A DNA stretch of 64,000 bases, from positions 2,172,178 to 2,236,177 of the forward strand of contig OZ036005.1 in assembly GCA_964035015.1 (NCBI GenBank). The letters run 5' to 3'. The notes beneath the pieces were generated by a model. That model saw only the letters and a program-made list of their open reading frames with translations. It ran no database searches and was not told where the DNA came from. The number at the start of each line of letters is the position of its first letter. Positions within the stretch are counted from its first letter, which is position 1. Positions 1 through 11,200 of this stretch are shown here, one piece after another. Origin of the DNA: Corallium rubrum (taxonomy: Eukaryota > Cnidaria > Anthozoa > Scleralcyonacea > Coralliidae). Made by a program: the position numbers and the translations under genes.

Positions 1-147
1 AAAGAAGAACAGAAGACATCAGTACACGAGAAAGAGTAAATAGCTAAAAGAAACAAAGAATAGCGAGATGGAAGCTTCTACAGCAAGGCAAAAAAATGCA
101 TTTTATCGTATTAATAACACCGTATTAATAGCAAGCGTTTTTCAATC

Positions 148-340
148 CCGTTGCGTTTACACGGCCAAGTTAAGCGTGATTAACTGATCGTGCTCAATTT
201 AATCCACCTCCTTGAGGTGGTGCAAACTAATCACGATTAATTTACGCCGATCTGTTTACACGGACATTTTAAGCCCGCTTAAAGTCAGATGTGGCTCAGA
301 TCCCGCTTAAATTTTGACCGTGTAAACAGGGCTTTAAACA
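148..340. mobile_element. Foldback MITE
   Basis: The ends are inverted copies of each other (GTTTACACGG near 157 and CCGTGTAAAC near 328), both followed inward by TTAAGC-type sequence. No coding capacity. Confidence 0.5.
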
Positions 341-444
341 AGTTCACAATTCAAAGTGTTGGTCTCTCTCTCTGTTAATCTCAAGTGTTGATTATTATTG
401 TTATTAAAGAAAACTTTAATTTTGATATGGATTTGTCCACTCAA

Positions 445-906
445 AGTGCAAATGAAATAAATCAAGTTTGTCTTATTTGAAAGAAACTAACATCTTTTGC
501 AGTTTTTCGTTTCCTTGCTTTCGTTCTAAAGATATTTCAGTTTGTTCGATATGCAAATTAAACATTTTGAAGTCATGACGTGCATAATGAGTTATCGAAA
601 AAAGTTATACATCTTTGATATTATCAAACCAAATTAATTCAAAGGAAGCATGTGGGTGTGTTTCGCCCAGAACACTAAACATGTAGATTTTCAGGTAATT
701 ATATTTGACAATATCAAAGATATATAATTTTTTTTGATAACTCATTATGCACCTCATGACGTCAAAATGCTTAATTTGCATGTCAAACAAATTGAAATAT
801 CTCAAGAATGATGCAAGGAAACGGAAAACTGCAAAAGATGTTACTCTATCATTTTAAGTGTTCTTTCAGATAAGACAAACTTAATTTTCATTTCATAGGC
901 ACTTTA
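445..906. mobile_element. Long-armed foldback MITE, family A
   Basis: Two arms of about 180 bp (462-640 and 705-906) are inverted copies sharing ATCTTTTGCAG, ATATGCAAATT and TAATGAGTTATC blocks. The right end reads AGGCACTTT, the family terminus. Confidence 0.75.
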
Positions 907-907
907 A

Positions 908-1391
908 ATTGCCTATGAAGAGAAAATTATTATTGTCTTAAATGAAAGAACTCTTAAAACTACAACGTAACATCTTTTGCAGATCTTCGTTTCCGTGCTT
1001 CGTTGTTGAGATATTTCAGTTTCTTTGGTATGCAAATTAAACACTTTGACATCACACGTGTATAATGAGTTATCGGAGAAAGTTCTGTATCTTTGCTATT
1101 ATCAAACGAAATCACTTCGAAGCCGACCCTGTGAGTCTATTTCGCATACAGCATTAGACATACAGATTTTTAATTGATTTCGTTTGATAACAGCAAAGAT
1201 ACCGAACCTTCTCCGATAACTCATTATACACGTGTGACGTCAAAGTGTTTAATTTGCATATCAAAAAAATTGAAATATCTCAACAACGAGGCACGGAAAC
1301 GAAGATCTGCAAAAGATGTTACTTTGTTGTTTTGAGAGTTCTTTCATTTTAGACAAGTGACAAGAATAATTTTCGTTTCATAGGCACTTCA
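908..1391. mobile_element. Long-armed foldback MITE, family A
   Basis: Second copy directly after the first. Arms about 910-1113 and 1171-1391; same internal blocks and the same AGGCACTT terminus. Confidence 0.75.
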
Positions 1392-1689
1392 AGAGAGGTT
1401 AATTTGCTCACTGGTTTTATTAAAGAAATGGCTGGGTTAAGAGGTATCCGCTTAAGAGAGAGGTATCCGTTAATATCGGTTCGACTGTATATCAGTGTTA
1501 CAATGCTAAACACAACTAGTAAACATGCATATGTACGCTACACTTTATTTGGACGTTAAATAGCAATCATCAAATATTCTATAATGTACAAACTTTTAGT
1601 TTACTTTATATTCACATATTATTATTTCTAAGTGACTGATGAACTAACCTGCAGTTCAATGATCAGTTCCCTTGGTCAGCACTAGTAAA

Positions 1690-2163
1690 ATGCCCCTAAC
1701 ATCGACATTTTTTATTGTCTTATTTGGAAGAACTTTTAAAATGATAAAGTAACTTCTTTAGAAGATTTTCGCTTTGTTTTTGACATATTTCATTTTGTTT
1801 GATATGCAAATGTCTGGAATTTACGTCACACATGCATAATGACTTATCAGAGAATGTTAAAGACAGTTAAAGACACGTATTTGCGTTCATCAAATAAAAA
1901 CACTAAAGTATGAATAACATGTGTGCGTGTTTCTCCCACAGCACCAAACTTCTCGATTTAAAGGATTTCGTTCGAGAATGAAGGAGATACACTTCGATAA
2001 GTCATTATGCATATGTGACGTAAATTTCATACATTTGCATATCAAGCAAAATGAAATATCTCAAAAACAAAGCGAAAAAGCGAAAATCTTCCAAGGAAGT
2101 TGCTTTATCATTTTAAAAGTTCTTCCAAATAAGACAATAAAAAATGTTAAGGTTAGGGGCAAT
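1690..2163. mobile_element. Long-armed foldback MITE, family A, subtype B
   Basis: Inverted arms with TTTTGTTTGATATGCAAATG and CATAATGACTTATC blocks; termini ATGCCCCTAAC and GTTAGGGGCA. Nearly the same subtype recurs at 26917-27394. The open frame on the plus strand here is arm sequence, not a gene. Confidence 0.75.
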
Positions 2164-2264
2164 TTAAGTACATCGTTTCTCTTAGAACTTCTACATCAGA
2201 TCAAGTTATCTTGGGAGGACAGGGGAGGGGCATAACATTGCAGACCAGCTGGTCAAAATTGATC

Positions 2265-2790
2265 CTGCTTCACATGGAGCGAAGTGAAAAGATTAAACTG
2301 CCGAGAATAGTTTTAATAACGAAATACTGACGTTTTGAGCGGGGCCCTCACTGCATTTCACTTTGATTAAAGTGCCTATACAATACGCAAATACACCAAT
2401 GTTGCATTCCATATTTAGATATTTGGAACCTTGTGAGAAGATTTGTAATATATCTTCCTTTTCTAAAATTTCATCTTCATGGACTTTTTCGCTGATAAAG
2501 TTGACGGAAGTGACGTCAAATGAGGAATCTGTAAAGTGTTTTTTCTATAGACAAATTCCTCTTTTGACGTCACTTCCGTCAACTTTAACGGCAAAAAAGT
2601 CCATAAAGATGACATTTTAGAAAAGGAAGATATATTACAAATCTTCTCATCAGGTTCCAAATATCCTAAATATGCAAAATCCCCAACCATGATACAGGCA
2701 CTTTAAGGGCTCCGCTTGATACGTCAGTATTTTGTTTTCAAAACTATTCTCCGCAGTTTTTCCACCTCTTCACTTTGTACACCATGACCT
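2265..2790. mobile_element. Inverted terminal-repeat element enclosing a foldback
   Basis: Outer inverted copies at 2265-2350 and 2706-2790 share GAATAGTTTT, AATACTGACG and a GGGC stem sequence. Inside, at 2368-2704, is a foldback with AAAGTGCCTAT/AGGCACTTT ends and long arms. The outer sequence recurs near 6590, 7120, 18240, 19050 and 57800. Confidence 0.6.
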
Positions 2791-2845
2791 GGTTGCTCGC
2801 AAAAACTGTTTTATGGGGGCCATACACAAAATACGTGACACTTCT

Positions 2846-2847
<2 letters not shown>

Positions 2848-2892
<45 letters not shown>
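2848..2892. repeat. (GT)n microsatellite
   Basis: Uninterrupted GT dinucleotide run. Confidence 0.95.
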
Positions 2893-2896
<4 letters not shown>

Positions 2897-3513
2897 ACAA
2901 TAGTCACATAATGTCACAGGGGGAGGGGTATCAAAGTACTGTCACGTGACGAAGAGGCTGAAATTAAAGAAGACCATGTTAATGTTGATGAGAATTTATT
3001 GTAGAGTTGCAAATCCTCATTCTATACCACGAACAACGATATATTGGAGCTAGCATGAAGAATTCACCGTGAAAGTGGAGTGATCGCTGACACTAGATCC
3101 TGAAGGCTCATTCCAATTAAAAGATCTAGATCCGGCACATGCCTCGAATTACTGCATATTAATTTGGTGTGTGTGTGTATGGGGGGGTTGGGGTTGGCTC
3201 AGAGTCACGTAATTTTCGATGGGGGGTAATGCCAACCGTCACAGATTGTCACAGCGGGGTAGGGGGAATCAAAAATCGGCAAAAAAAGCGTCACGTATTT
3301 TGTGTATGGTCCCTTACTACTTTGACAACGTGTTTGGCATCAATCCAAATGATTGTTTTTTCTGCTATAGTTGACGGGAGTAAAATATTTGCATAATTTG
3401 TCTGCCACTTTATAAAACTTTGAAAGGAGTATCGCTTTAGTTTCTTAGAATCTTTCACGTTTACAGAGGATTCAGCATAACATTTGAAGAAGGCGTTCCT
3501 TGATTTGTTCGTT

Positions 3514-3747
3514 ACAGGGCCGGAGCTAGGGTGGGGTGTGTGGTGTGTGTGCCCCCCCCCCCCCCTAATTGCTTTATTTGTTCTATAGTCGGCAGACAAG
3601 AGGTTTCAGTCAGCAGTCTGCACCCGCCAGCGGCCAGACTCGGCGAGTACGAGTACTGACGAGTGATGATTATGTGGCAGTCGGCAAAATTGAGCGTACA
3701 ACCCCCCCCCCCCCCCCCCCTTGCAAAATTTTCTGAGGACGGCCCTG
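3514..3747. mobile_element. Possible hAT-type MITE with poly-C tracts
   Basis: CAGGGCCGG at the left and CGGCCCTG at the right are inverted. Two runs of more than ten C lie inside. Flanking 8-mers do not match well, so the borders are uncertain. Confidence 0.35.
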
Positions 3748-3754
3748 GTCCTTA

Positions 3755-4930
3755 TTTTCAAAGTTGGTCCTTCATTATGTAGCAGCCAATCAGGTTGCGA
3801 ACTTGCGAAGTTTGAAATCGATTTGATCCAAGGTCAGCAATTGACCGTACCGAAAAAGATGGAACTTGTACATTTAACCACAATCCTTTGCGTGCAGTAA
3901 TATTGTTTCTTGCAGAGTTATTGGAAGATATGGTTTTAAAACGATCAACTTTGGTAGGAATGAAGTTTTTGCTTACTTAACCCATCTTAGCATGATAAAC
4001 AATGTTTAGTTGTTATATGAGCTGATTTGAGGTCGCAAAGCTTTGTGGTTAAATGTACTGCCGCCATCTTTTTCGGTACCGTCAATTTCAGCTGAAGTCT
4101 ATAAAATTGATTTGCCCTCATAGCATCAACAATTAAATTATACGTTTTCTCATCAACATTATCTTTGTACAGGTAATCGCATGGGGCCGAGGAAAATTAA
4201 GGTTTAATTTCAAAATTTTACAAAATTGCCTGAGTCGCAAAGCGACGAGGGTAATTTGTAAGATTTTGAAATCATGAGTGAAATTAAACCTTAATTTTAC
4301 GAGAACTCATGCGATTATGTGTTAATAATATAGTGGGCAAAACTATTCAAGAGCTACGTTATGTCCAGTACATGTACCTTATGGTCAGTGCTCGGCAACA
4401 TTCAAAATTTCCTTCGCTCTATTGCTGTGCCTGTTGCTTTCTTTTTGTAAACACAGGCAAAAGTTCGTAAATTTTCTAGTGTATTCATTTTCACTAATAA
4501 TTTACACTCCTTCAATAGTTTAAATTAGTTCAAAGTAAACAAAAAACATTTTCAGACCGAAAAACCTTGCAGATTTGTTGAAAAAAAGTCAGTCCTCTGT
4601 GTCTAAGGTTCACTGTTGCTAAGTAACCAAGCGACCAATCATGCAAGAACTGCTGCTGATCAAGGAACCAATCAAGTGCAAGTAATTTTGCCCTGCCCTC
4701 TTCATTAGCCAATCATATTCGAGTAATTTTTCCCTCTATATTATTAGAATGTTAATATCCATGTCGAAATTTCTTCCATATTTACTCTACGTCCAACATG
4801 TAGGGAACTTCAAAATAATGAAACAACAAACTTCGCAACTTTGCAACTTCGTTTCAAGTTCGCAACCTGATTGGCTACTACGCAATGAATTTGCCAAGTT
4901 CGTGGACAACTTCGGAAATAACGAATAAAC
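3755..4930. mobile_element. Composite foldback element with nested foldbacks
   Basis: Inverted copies of AGCCAATCAGGTTGCGAAC (3782) and GTTCGCAACCTGATTGGC (4858) bracket two inner foldbacks, at 3839-4087 and about 4171-4316. Confidence 0.5.
3839..4087. mobile_element. Foldback MITE, 249 bp
   Basis: Begins AATTGACCGTACCGAAAAAG and ends with its near-perfect inverse; a second arm block (ACATTTAACCACAA) is also inverted. A sister copy lies at 37277-37528. Confidence 0.75.
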
Positions 4931-4991
4931 TTCGGAACGCTTTCGTCAGTGTGAAGTCCTCTGTATAACTCTTTCACTGCTACAATCGGCT

Positions 4992-4997
4992 TTTATT
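4992..4997 (-). terminator. Candidate poly(A) signal of DGKQ
   Basis: AATAAA on the minus strand about 85 nt after the stop codon. Another AATAAA at 5065-5070 is only 10 nt after the stop. Which one is used cannot be told from sequence. Confidence 0.35.
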
Positions 4998-5079
4998 TTT
5001 TCTTTCAGACTATTTTACTTGTCAAAGAGAGAAATCTAGCAGTGAAACAGTTTATGGTTTTAATTTTATTACCTTGTTT

Positions 5080-5214
5080 TTATATTTTCTCTTCTGAACA
5101 ATGCAGTAATGATCCCCCCTCGTCAAAGCTGTAGAACGTACTGCTAACTAACAGTTTCCCTGCTTCATCAGGTTTACTTGCTTTACTTTTAGATCTTTTG
5201 ATCAACATCTTAGC
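5080..5214 (-). CDS. DGKQ: DGKQ exon 26 (C-terminus and stop)
   Basis: Encodes [20 protein letters not shown], then a 24-residue tail ending EEKI and TAA at 5080-5082. The first part aligns with PKVHMLRKAKQK of DGK-theta; the basic run may aid membrane contact (inference). Acceptor TTTTAG. Confidence 0.92.
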   Translation of the reverse strand, partial: AKMLIKRSKSKASKPDEAGKLLVSSTFYSFDEGGSLLHCSEEKI

Positions 5215-8200
5215 CTAAAAAAAACACATACACACACAAACCAAACATTAGTAAAACAATGCACAGTTTTAGCTTCTACATGTATATGTGTGTCATTGTC
5301 GTGATTTGCGTATTTGCAGCTGGTTAGGTAGAATAAACCAGTTCATAACCTCGATTGCGCATCAAAATGACGCATTCTGCGTCGGAATAAAACGTATTTC
5401 AATTCATAACATCAGGCTGAAGAATTCAGTATAGCGAATTCGGAAGTGCAAATGCAAATGAATCCTGCAGCATCAGCCTGATGTTATATATTGAAAGCTC
5501 TATATATTGAAATGTTATAAGATCAGCGGTGTTGATCTTACCTGAGTTAACGTTGGACGAATGACGATTTTTCCAGGAGGCTGGTACCAAGGCTCGCCAT
5601 CAACATGAACTGGCAGGTCAGATTTTAATGTTATATCAATCTAAAGTTAAAATTAAGAATGATTAAGGTGGCTCCATAGGAAAAATCTCTAAATAATCAA
5701 ATTGTTCCTTCTAAAACGTTTCACGCTGTAAATTCTTGCTTCGTTTTAGTTCCTTGCACAGCCCTAGTGTCACTATTGAGTTTTGAAAAGTATTAGACAG
5801 TGCACAGTTTTCAGGAGGGGAGAAATCTTTGTTCTAGTAAGTTCAGAAATCTAATTTGCATTAAATTAGCATATTACAATAAATGTATTTGTCCAGATAC
5901 ACCGCAAATGCTGCAAGTGTAAAACCTTTTCAATAAAGGATAAACGACTGGATGGCTAATCATCCTTTCTTGCAGCCAGCGGCTGAATTGCGAAGGACGC
6001 AGATCAACGTGGCCGTGTCGAGGCATATCAAAGGCGCTCGAAGCAGCCGCCATACGACACAGTTCAGACCACGGATCACAGCTAAGATGTTAGGTTTTGA
6101 TTTTATGGAGGGAGGAAAACCAGAGAACCCAGCGAAAAAACCTGGAAGCACAGCAGAGATCAACTATAACTCTACTCACATGAGTTCAAGCCCGACAATG
6201 GGGTCATTCCCGACAACGGGGTCATTTATCAGCACTGACACTAGGGCTGTGTATGCAAGGAACTAGAATGATTTTAATGATTTATTTAACGTCGTTAAAC
6301 ACAGGATGAGGCACAAGGGTACAATGCAAAACGTTTTAGGAGAAAACTATTGAAATAGAAATTAATTAAACATTTGATTTACCTGTGACCCTTGGCCCAG
6401 TCTTATACCAGATCTTATGCCACTTTTCATTTGACCCTTAAAAGTTATAGAGAAAAAAAAAAAAATAACAAAAATGACTTGACGTCACAAGATTTGACAC
6501 GAGACAAAAATCATCTCCCGTCAGTTCGGCAAATGGAGACAACTGCTGCGCGTAAACAGGTCAATTCAACACGAGTGTAAAAAAACTAGAGACTGCTCCG
6601 TAGGTAGAGTTTAGGATAGAGCAAAGTAAAAAGGTGGTAAACTGTTGAGAAAAAAGTAATCATGGGTGCAAAACGTCAGTAGAACTTCTCTTTTTCAAAA
6701 GAGCTTCTTCAGTCGTACAGTCAAATCATGGAATGCCCTGCCGGAATCTGTTAGATCCTTAACGTCCGTATCTTCATTTAAGACAGCTTTATACAATCAA
6801 TACCACCTAGCACTGAAAACAACTTTCGACCAAGATCATGTTTACACTGGAAAGCTGTGTGCCCTAAATGTTCTATGGTCAGAAACATAACCAAATTTAG
6901 ACAATGCTGTTATTAGGACGTTACGGACTAATTTACGGACCAATCAACCCTGTTTGGAGTAACGCTCTGTTGTTGATGACCCACGTTGTGAACTGCTCTG
7001 TTAATGTCATTATTATTCATATTATTACCATTATTATTGTTAACTATAATTATGACTATCAATTATCATTAATTATTTTTGCTTCACAACGAAAGCTGTA
7101 TGAATAAATAAATAAGTATTTTGTTATCAAAACTTATCTTAGCAGTTTACTACGTTTTTACTTTGATCGGTCCCAGGGGCTCTGGAAGCAGCGGGTATCC
7201 GGACACCCGCACTTTCTGGACTGTGCGTGTCCTACATAAGAAGGACACCCACAATATTTAAAACAAATTGATAATTGGTGTTGTTGAATGTTGACGCGAA
7301 GTACATCTTTTCGTTTTTTTATACATAATAATACTTTTTTTTATAATACTTTTTTTAAAAGTTCTTGAAGTTGTTGTGAACTTGTGATGTTATCTTGTAT
7401 GTTATGTATATATAGTTATTAGTTATCTATTATATTCTCTGAAGGGCGTGGCCCTGTTTATGGCATTCTGCGAGACGAACGACATCCACAACTTTGAAAA
7501 GCTTCCAGAGCCCCTGATCGGTCCATCATGAACAAGTACCCTGGTTCATTTTCTAGCAGTGCAAATAGTTCTCTCTGTAAAATGTTCCTGGCTATAGTGC
7601 GAGATACAGGATGATTTAACTTACCATATGCATAACGCCGGTTACTCCAAGTACTTCCAGTAAATTATCCCGACATGAAGCGGGAGAAAATTTCTGTAAA
7701 ACACAATTCAGAACAGCTTTAAGAAATAAAGACTCTCGCAGCTTGACAACAAGATTTTTTACACCCTCGCAATTAATCGCCCAATCAAATGTCTACATCA
7801 GTGTCACGCGCCAGCCCAATAGTTTACAATGTAGGACAACTACATATTGGGCAGCAACCTTTGGACAGGTGCACAAGAAGGTATATTTACTTGCCAATCG
7901 CACGATTATTTGTTCAACATATTGGATTCATCTTCGCCAGATATGGAAAATATTTAAGTTTCAAATTTTAATATTACGTTCGACCTTCTATCTCGCCCAA
8001 TATTGAATTTTCGACTTAAATATTTTGCCATATCGGGCTAAGATGAATCCAAATTATCCAATAAGTTATAATGTTTATAACACGAAGAAACATTTTTAAC
8101 CATTACTTTTGGCTTATATTTCTGGGTTAGCAAAGCAACTAAACATGCTGAGAAAATCTAATACATCGTTTCTAAAACAAAAACAAAACTTACGTCATCC

Positions 8201-11200
8201 CTGTTAGGTCCCCAAGCATCACAACCTGCTCCCCAGCTAAAGAAAAATAAATTAAGCTAAGCCCGGAGGTCATAATTATGCACATTTTAATTGAATGATG
8301 CGGAGGGTGAATTGATTGATGAGGGTAAATGGATAGATAGATGGATCAATGGATGGCTTGGTTTGTTGGTGGTTGGCTGGTTGGTTGGTTAGGTGGTTGG
8401 TTAGGTGGTTGGTTGGTTGGTTGGTTAGGTGGTTGGTTCGTTAGGTGGTTGGTTCGTTAGGTAGTTGGTTGGCTAAGTGGTTGTGTGGTTAGGTGGTTGG
8501 TTAGGTGGTTGGTTGGTTGGTTAGGTGGTTGTTTGGTTAGGTGGTTGTTTGGTTAGGTGGTTGTTTGGTTAGGTGGTTGGTTGGTTAGGTGGTTGTTTGG
8601 TTAGGTGGTTGGTTGGTTGGTTGGTAGGTTGGTTGGCTGGTTGGTTGGTTGGTTGGTTGGTTGGTTAGTTGGTTAGGTGGTTGTTTGGCTAAGTGGTTGT
8701 TTAGTTAGGTGGTTGGTTGGTTGGTTGGTTGGTTGGTTGGTTGGTTGGTTGGTTGGTTGGTTGGTTGGTTGGTTGGTTGGTTGGTTAGGTGGTTGTTTGG
8801 CTAAGTGGTTGTTTAGTTAGGTGGTTGGTTTGTTGTTTGTTTGTTTGTTTGTTTGTTTGTTTGTTTGTTTGTTTGTTTGTTTGTTTGTTTGTTTGTTTGT
8901 TTGTTTGTTTGTTTGTTTGTTTGTTTGTTTGGTTAGGTGGTTGGTAGGTTGGTTGGTTAGGTGGTTGGTTGGTTGATTAGGTGGTTGGTTAGTTAGGTGG
9001 TTGGTTGGTTGGTTGGTTGGTTAGGTGGGTGGTTGGTTGGTTGGTTAGGTGGTTGGTTAGGTGGTTGGTTGGTTGGTTGGTTAGGTGGTTGGTTGGTTAG
9101 GTGGTTGGTTGGTTGGTTAGGTGGTTGGTTGGTTGGTTGGTTGGTTGGTTGATTAGGTGGTTGGTCGATTAGGTGGTTGTTTGGTTAGGTGGTTGGTTGG
9201 TTAGGTGGTTGGTTGGTTGGTTAGGTGGTTGGTTAGGTGGTTGGTCGGTTGGTTAGGTGGTTGGTTGGTTGGTTGGTTGGTTGGTTGGTTGGTTGGTTGG
9301 TTGGTTGGTTGGTTGGTTAGGTGGTTGGTTGGTTGGTTAGGTGGTTGGTTGATTAGGTGGTTGGTCGGTTTGGTGGTTGTTTGGTTAGGTGGTTGGTTGG
9401 TTGGTTGGTTGGTTAGGTGGTTGGTTCGTTAGGTGGTGGGTTGGTTAGGTGGTGGGTTGGTTAGGTGGTTGTTTGGTTGGTTAGGTGGTTGGTTGGTTGG
9501 TTAAGTGGTTGGTTGGTTGGTTGGTTAGGTGGTTGGTTGGTTGGTTAGGTGGTTGGTTGGTTAGGTGGTTGGTTGGTTAGGTGGTTTGTTAGGTGGTTGG
9601 TTGGTTTGTTAGGTGGTTGGTTGGTTGGTTGGTTGGTTGGTTAGGTGGTTGGTTAGGTGGTTGGTTAGGTGGTTGGTTGGTTAGGTGGTTGGTTAGGTGG
9701 TTGGTTAGGTGGTTGGTTAGGTGGTTGGTTGGTTGGTTGGTTGGTTAGGTGGTTGGTTGGTTAGGTGGTTGGTTGGTTGGTTGGTTGGTTGGGTGGTTGG
9801 TTGGTTGGTTAGGTGGTTGGTTAGGTGGTTGTTTAGTTTTGTTGTTTGGTTAGGTGGTTGGTTGGTTAGGTGGTTGTTTGATGATAATAAGGTGGTTGGT
9901 TGGTGGTTAGGTGGTTGTTTGGTTAGGTGGTTGTTTGGTTAGGTGGGTGGTTGGTTAGGTGGTTGGTTGGTTGGTTGGTTGGTTAGGTGGTTGTTTAGTT
10001 AGGTGGGCGGTTGGTTGGTTGGTTAGGTGGTTGGTTGTTTGGTTAGGTGGTTGGTTAGGTGCAGGTTGTTTGGTCAAGTGGTTGGTTGGTTGGTTGGTTG
10101 GTTGGTTAGGTGCAGGTTGTTGTTTAGGTGGTTCGTTGCTGTTGTTTGTTTGTTTGTTTGTTTGTTTGTTTGTTTGTTTGTTTGTTTGTTTGTTTGGCTG
10201 GTTGGTTGGTTGGTTGACTGGTTTGTTTGTTTGTTTGTTTGTTTGTTTGTTTGTTTGTTTGTTTGTTTGTTTGTTTGTTTGTTTGTTTGTTTGTTTGTTT
10301 GTTTGTTTGTTTGTTTGGTGGGTTGGTTGGCTGGCTGGCTGGTTGTTTGGTTCGTTGCTTTGTTGGCTGGCTGGTTGTTTGTTTGGTTGGTTGGTTGACT
10401 GGTTGGTTGGATAGTGGTCTATCAGTGTGTATGATAGTTTTTCAATCTAAAACAATACACAATACCTAGCTATATTTAGGACTACGATTCCTTCAATAGA
10501 CGGAAGCTCAATCAGATTACCATCAACCTAAAAGATAAAAACAACAAAAACGGATTAACTGGTTTTATTATATGGCAAGCGTCACTTCCGGTGAAATAGC
10601 GCGCTGTGATTGGCTTAGAAACATTTTTAGCGGTCCATTACGGAAAAAAACAAACAAATTTCTTATCAGCCATGTTGTTTGCAACTAAACAACGAAAGAA
10701 AACCGCAAGAATTTTGTGAATTCAACAACCTGATGACTAAATTATGTATGATTGGGACGAGAGCAATCTGGAAGCGAGTTTAGGAGTCCGAAAGCGACGA
10801 CAACAAAAGCAACAACATTGAAAACGATGAGTTTATGTCACACGCTCGAGGTCACACTAAACTGACTAAAGTACGTATCATGACAAGGTATAAATGTAAG
10901 GTTTGTTGTTTCAAAATGCCATATAATAAACTTTTTATTAACCTCGCTTGCTCGGTCTTTACAGAGAAATATCAGACCTCGGTCTTTGTGTACAAACCTC
11001 GCCCTACGGGCTCGGTCTGTACCAAAAAGACCTCGGTCCGATATTTCTCTGTAAAGACCTCGCGTTCGGTTAATAAGAAGTTATTAACTTCAATCAGTTG
11101 GCTTTCAATTCAGCTGACCCACGTGAGCTAGCGTGGTCACAAATATATCAGTTTGCTGGCAACATTTCCTTACCTGTAGTTCAATGTTTTCATTAAAACT

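Noticed and set aside
8330-10425. Interstitial telomere repeats
   Set aside because: GGTTAGGT occurs, but TTAGGG tandem runs do not.
9205-10469. VGWL and FVCL repeat frames
   Set aside because: GGTT/TTTG minisatellite in several frames; no splice or start context.
10835-11131. 98-codon plus-strand frame
   Set aside because: Lies in element B and its hairpin; similar frames appear at 29763-29966 for the same reason.
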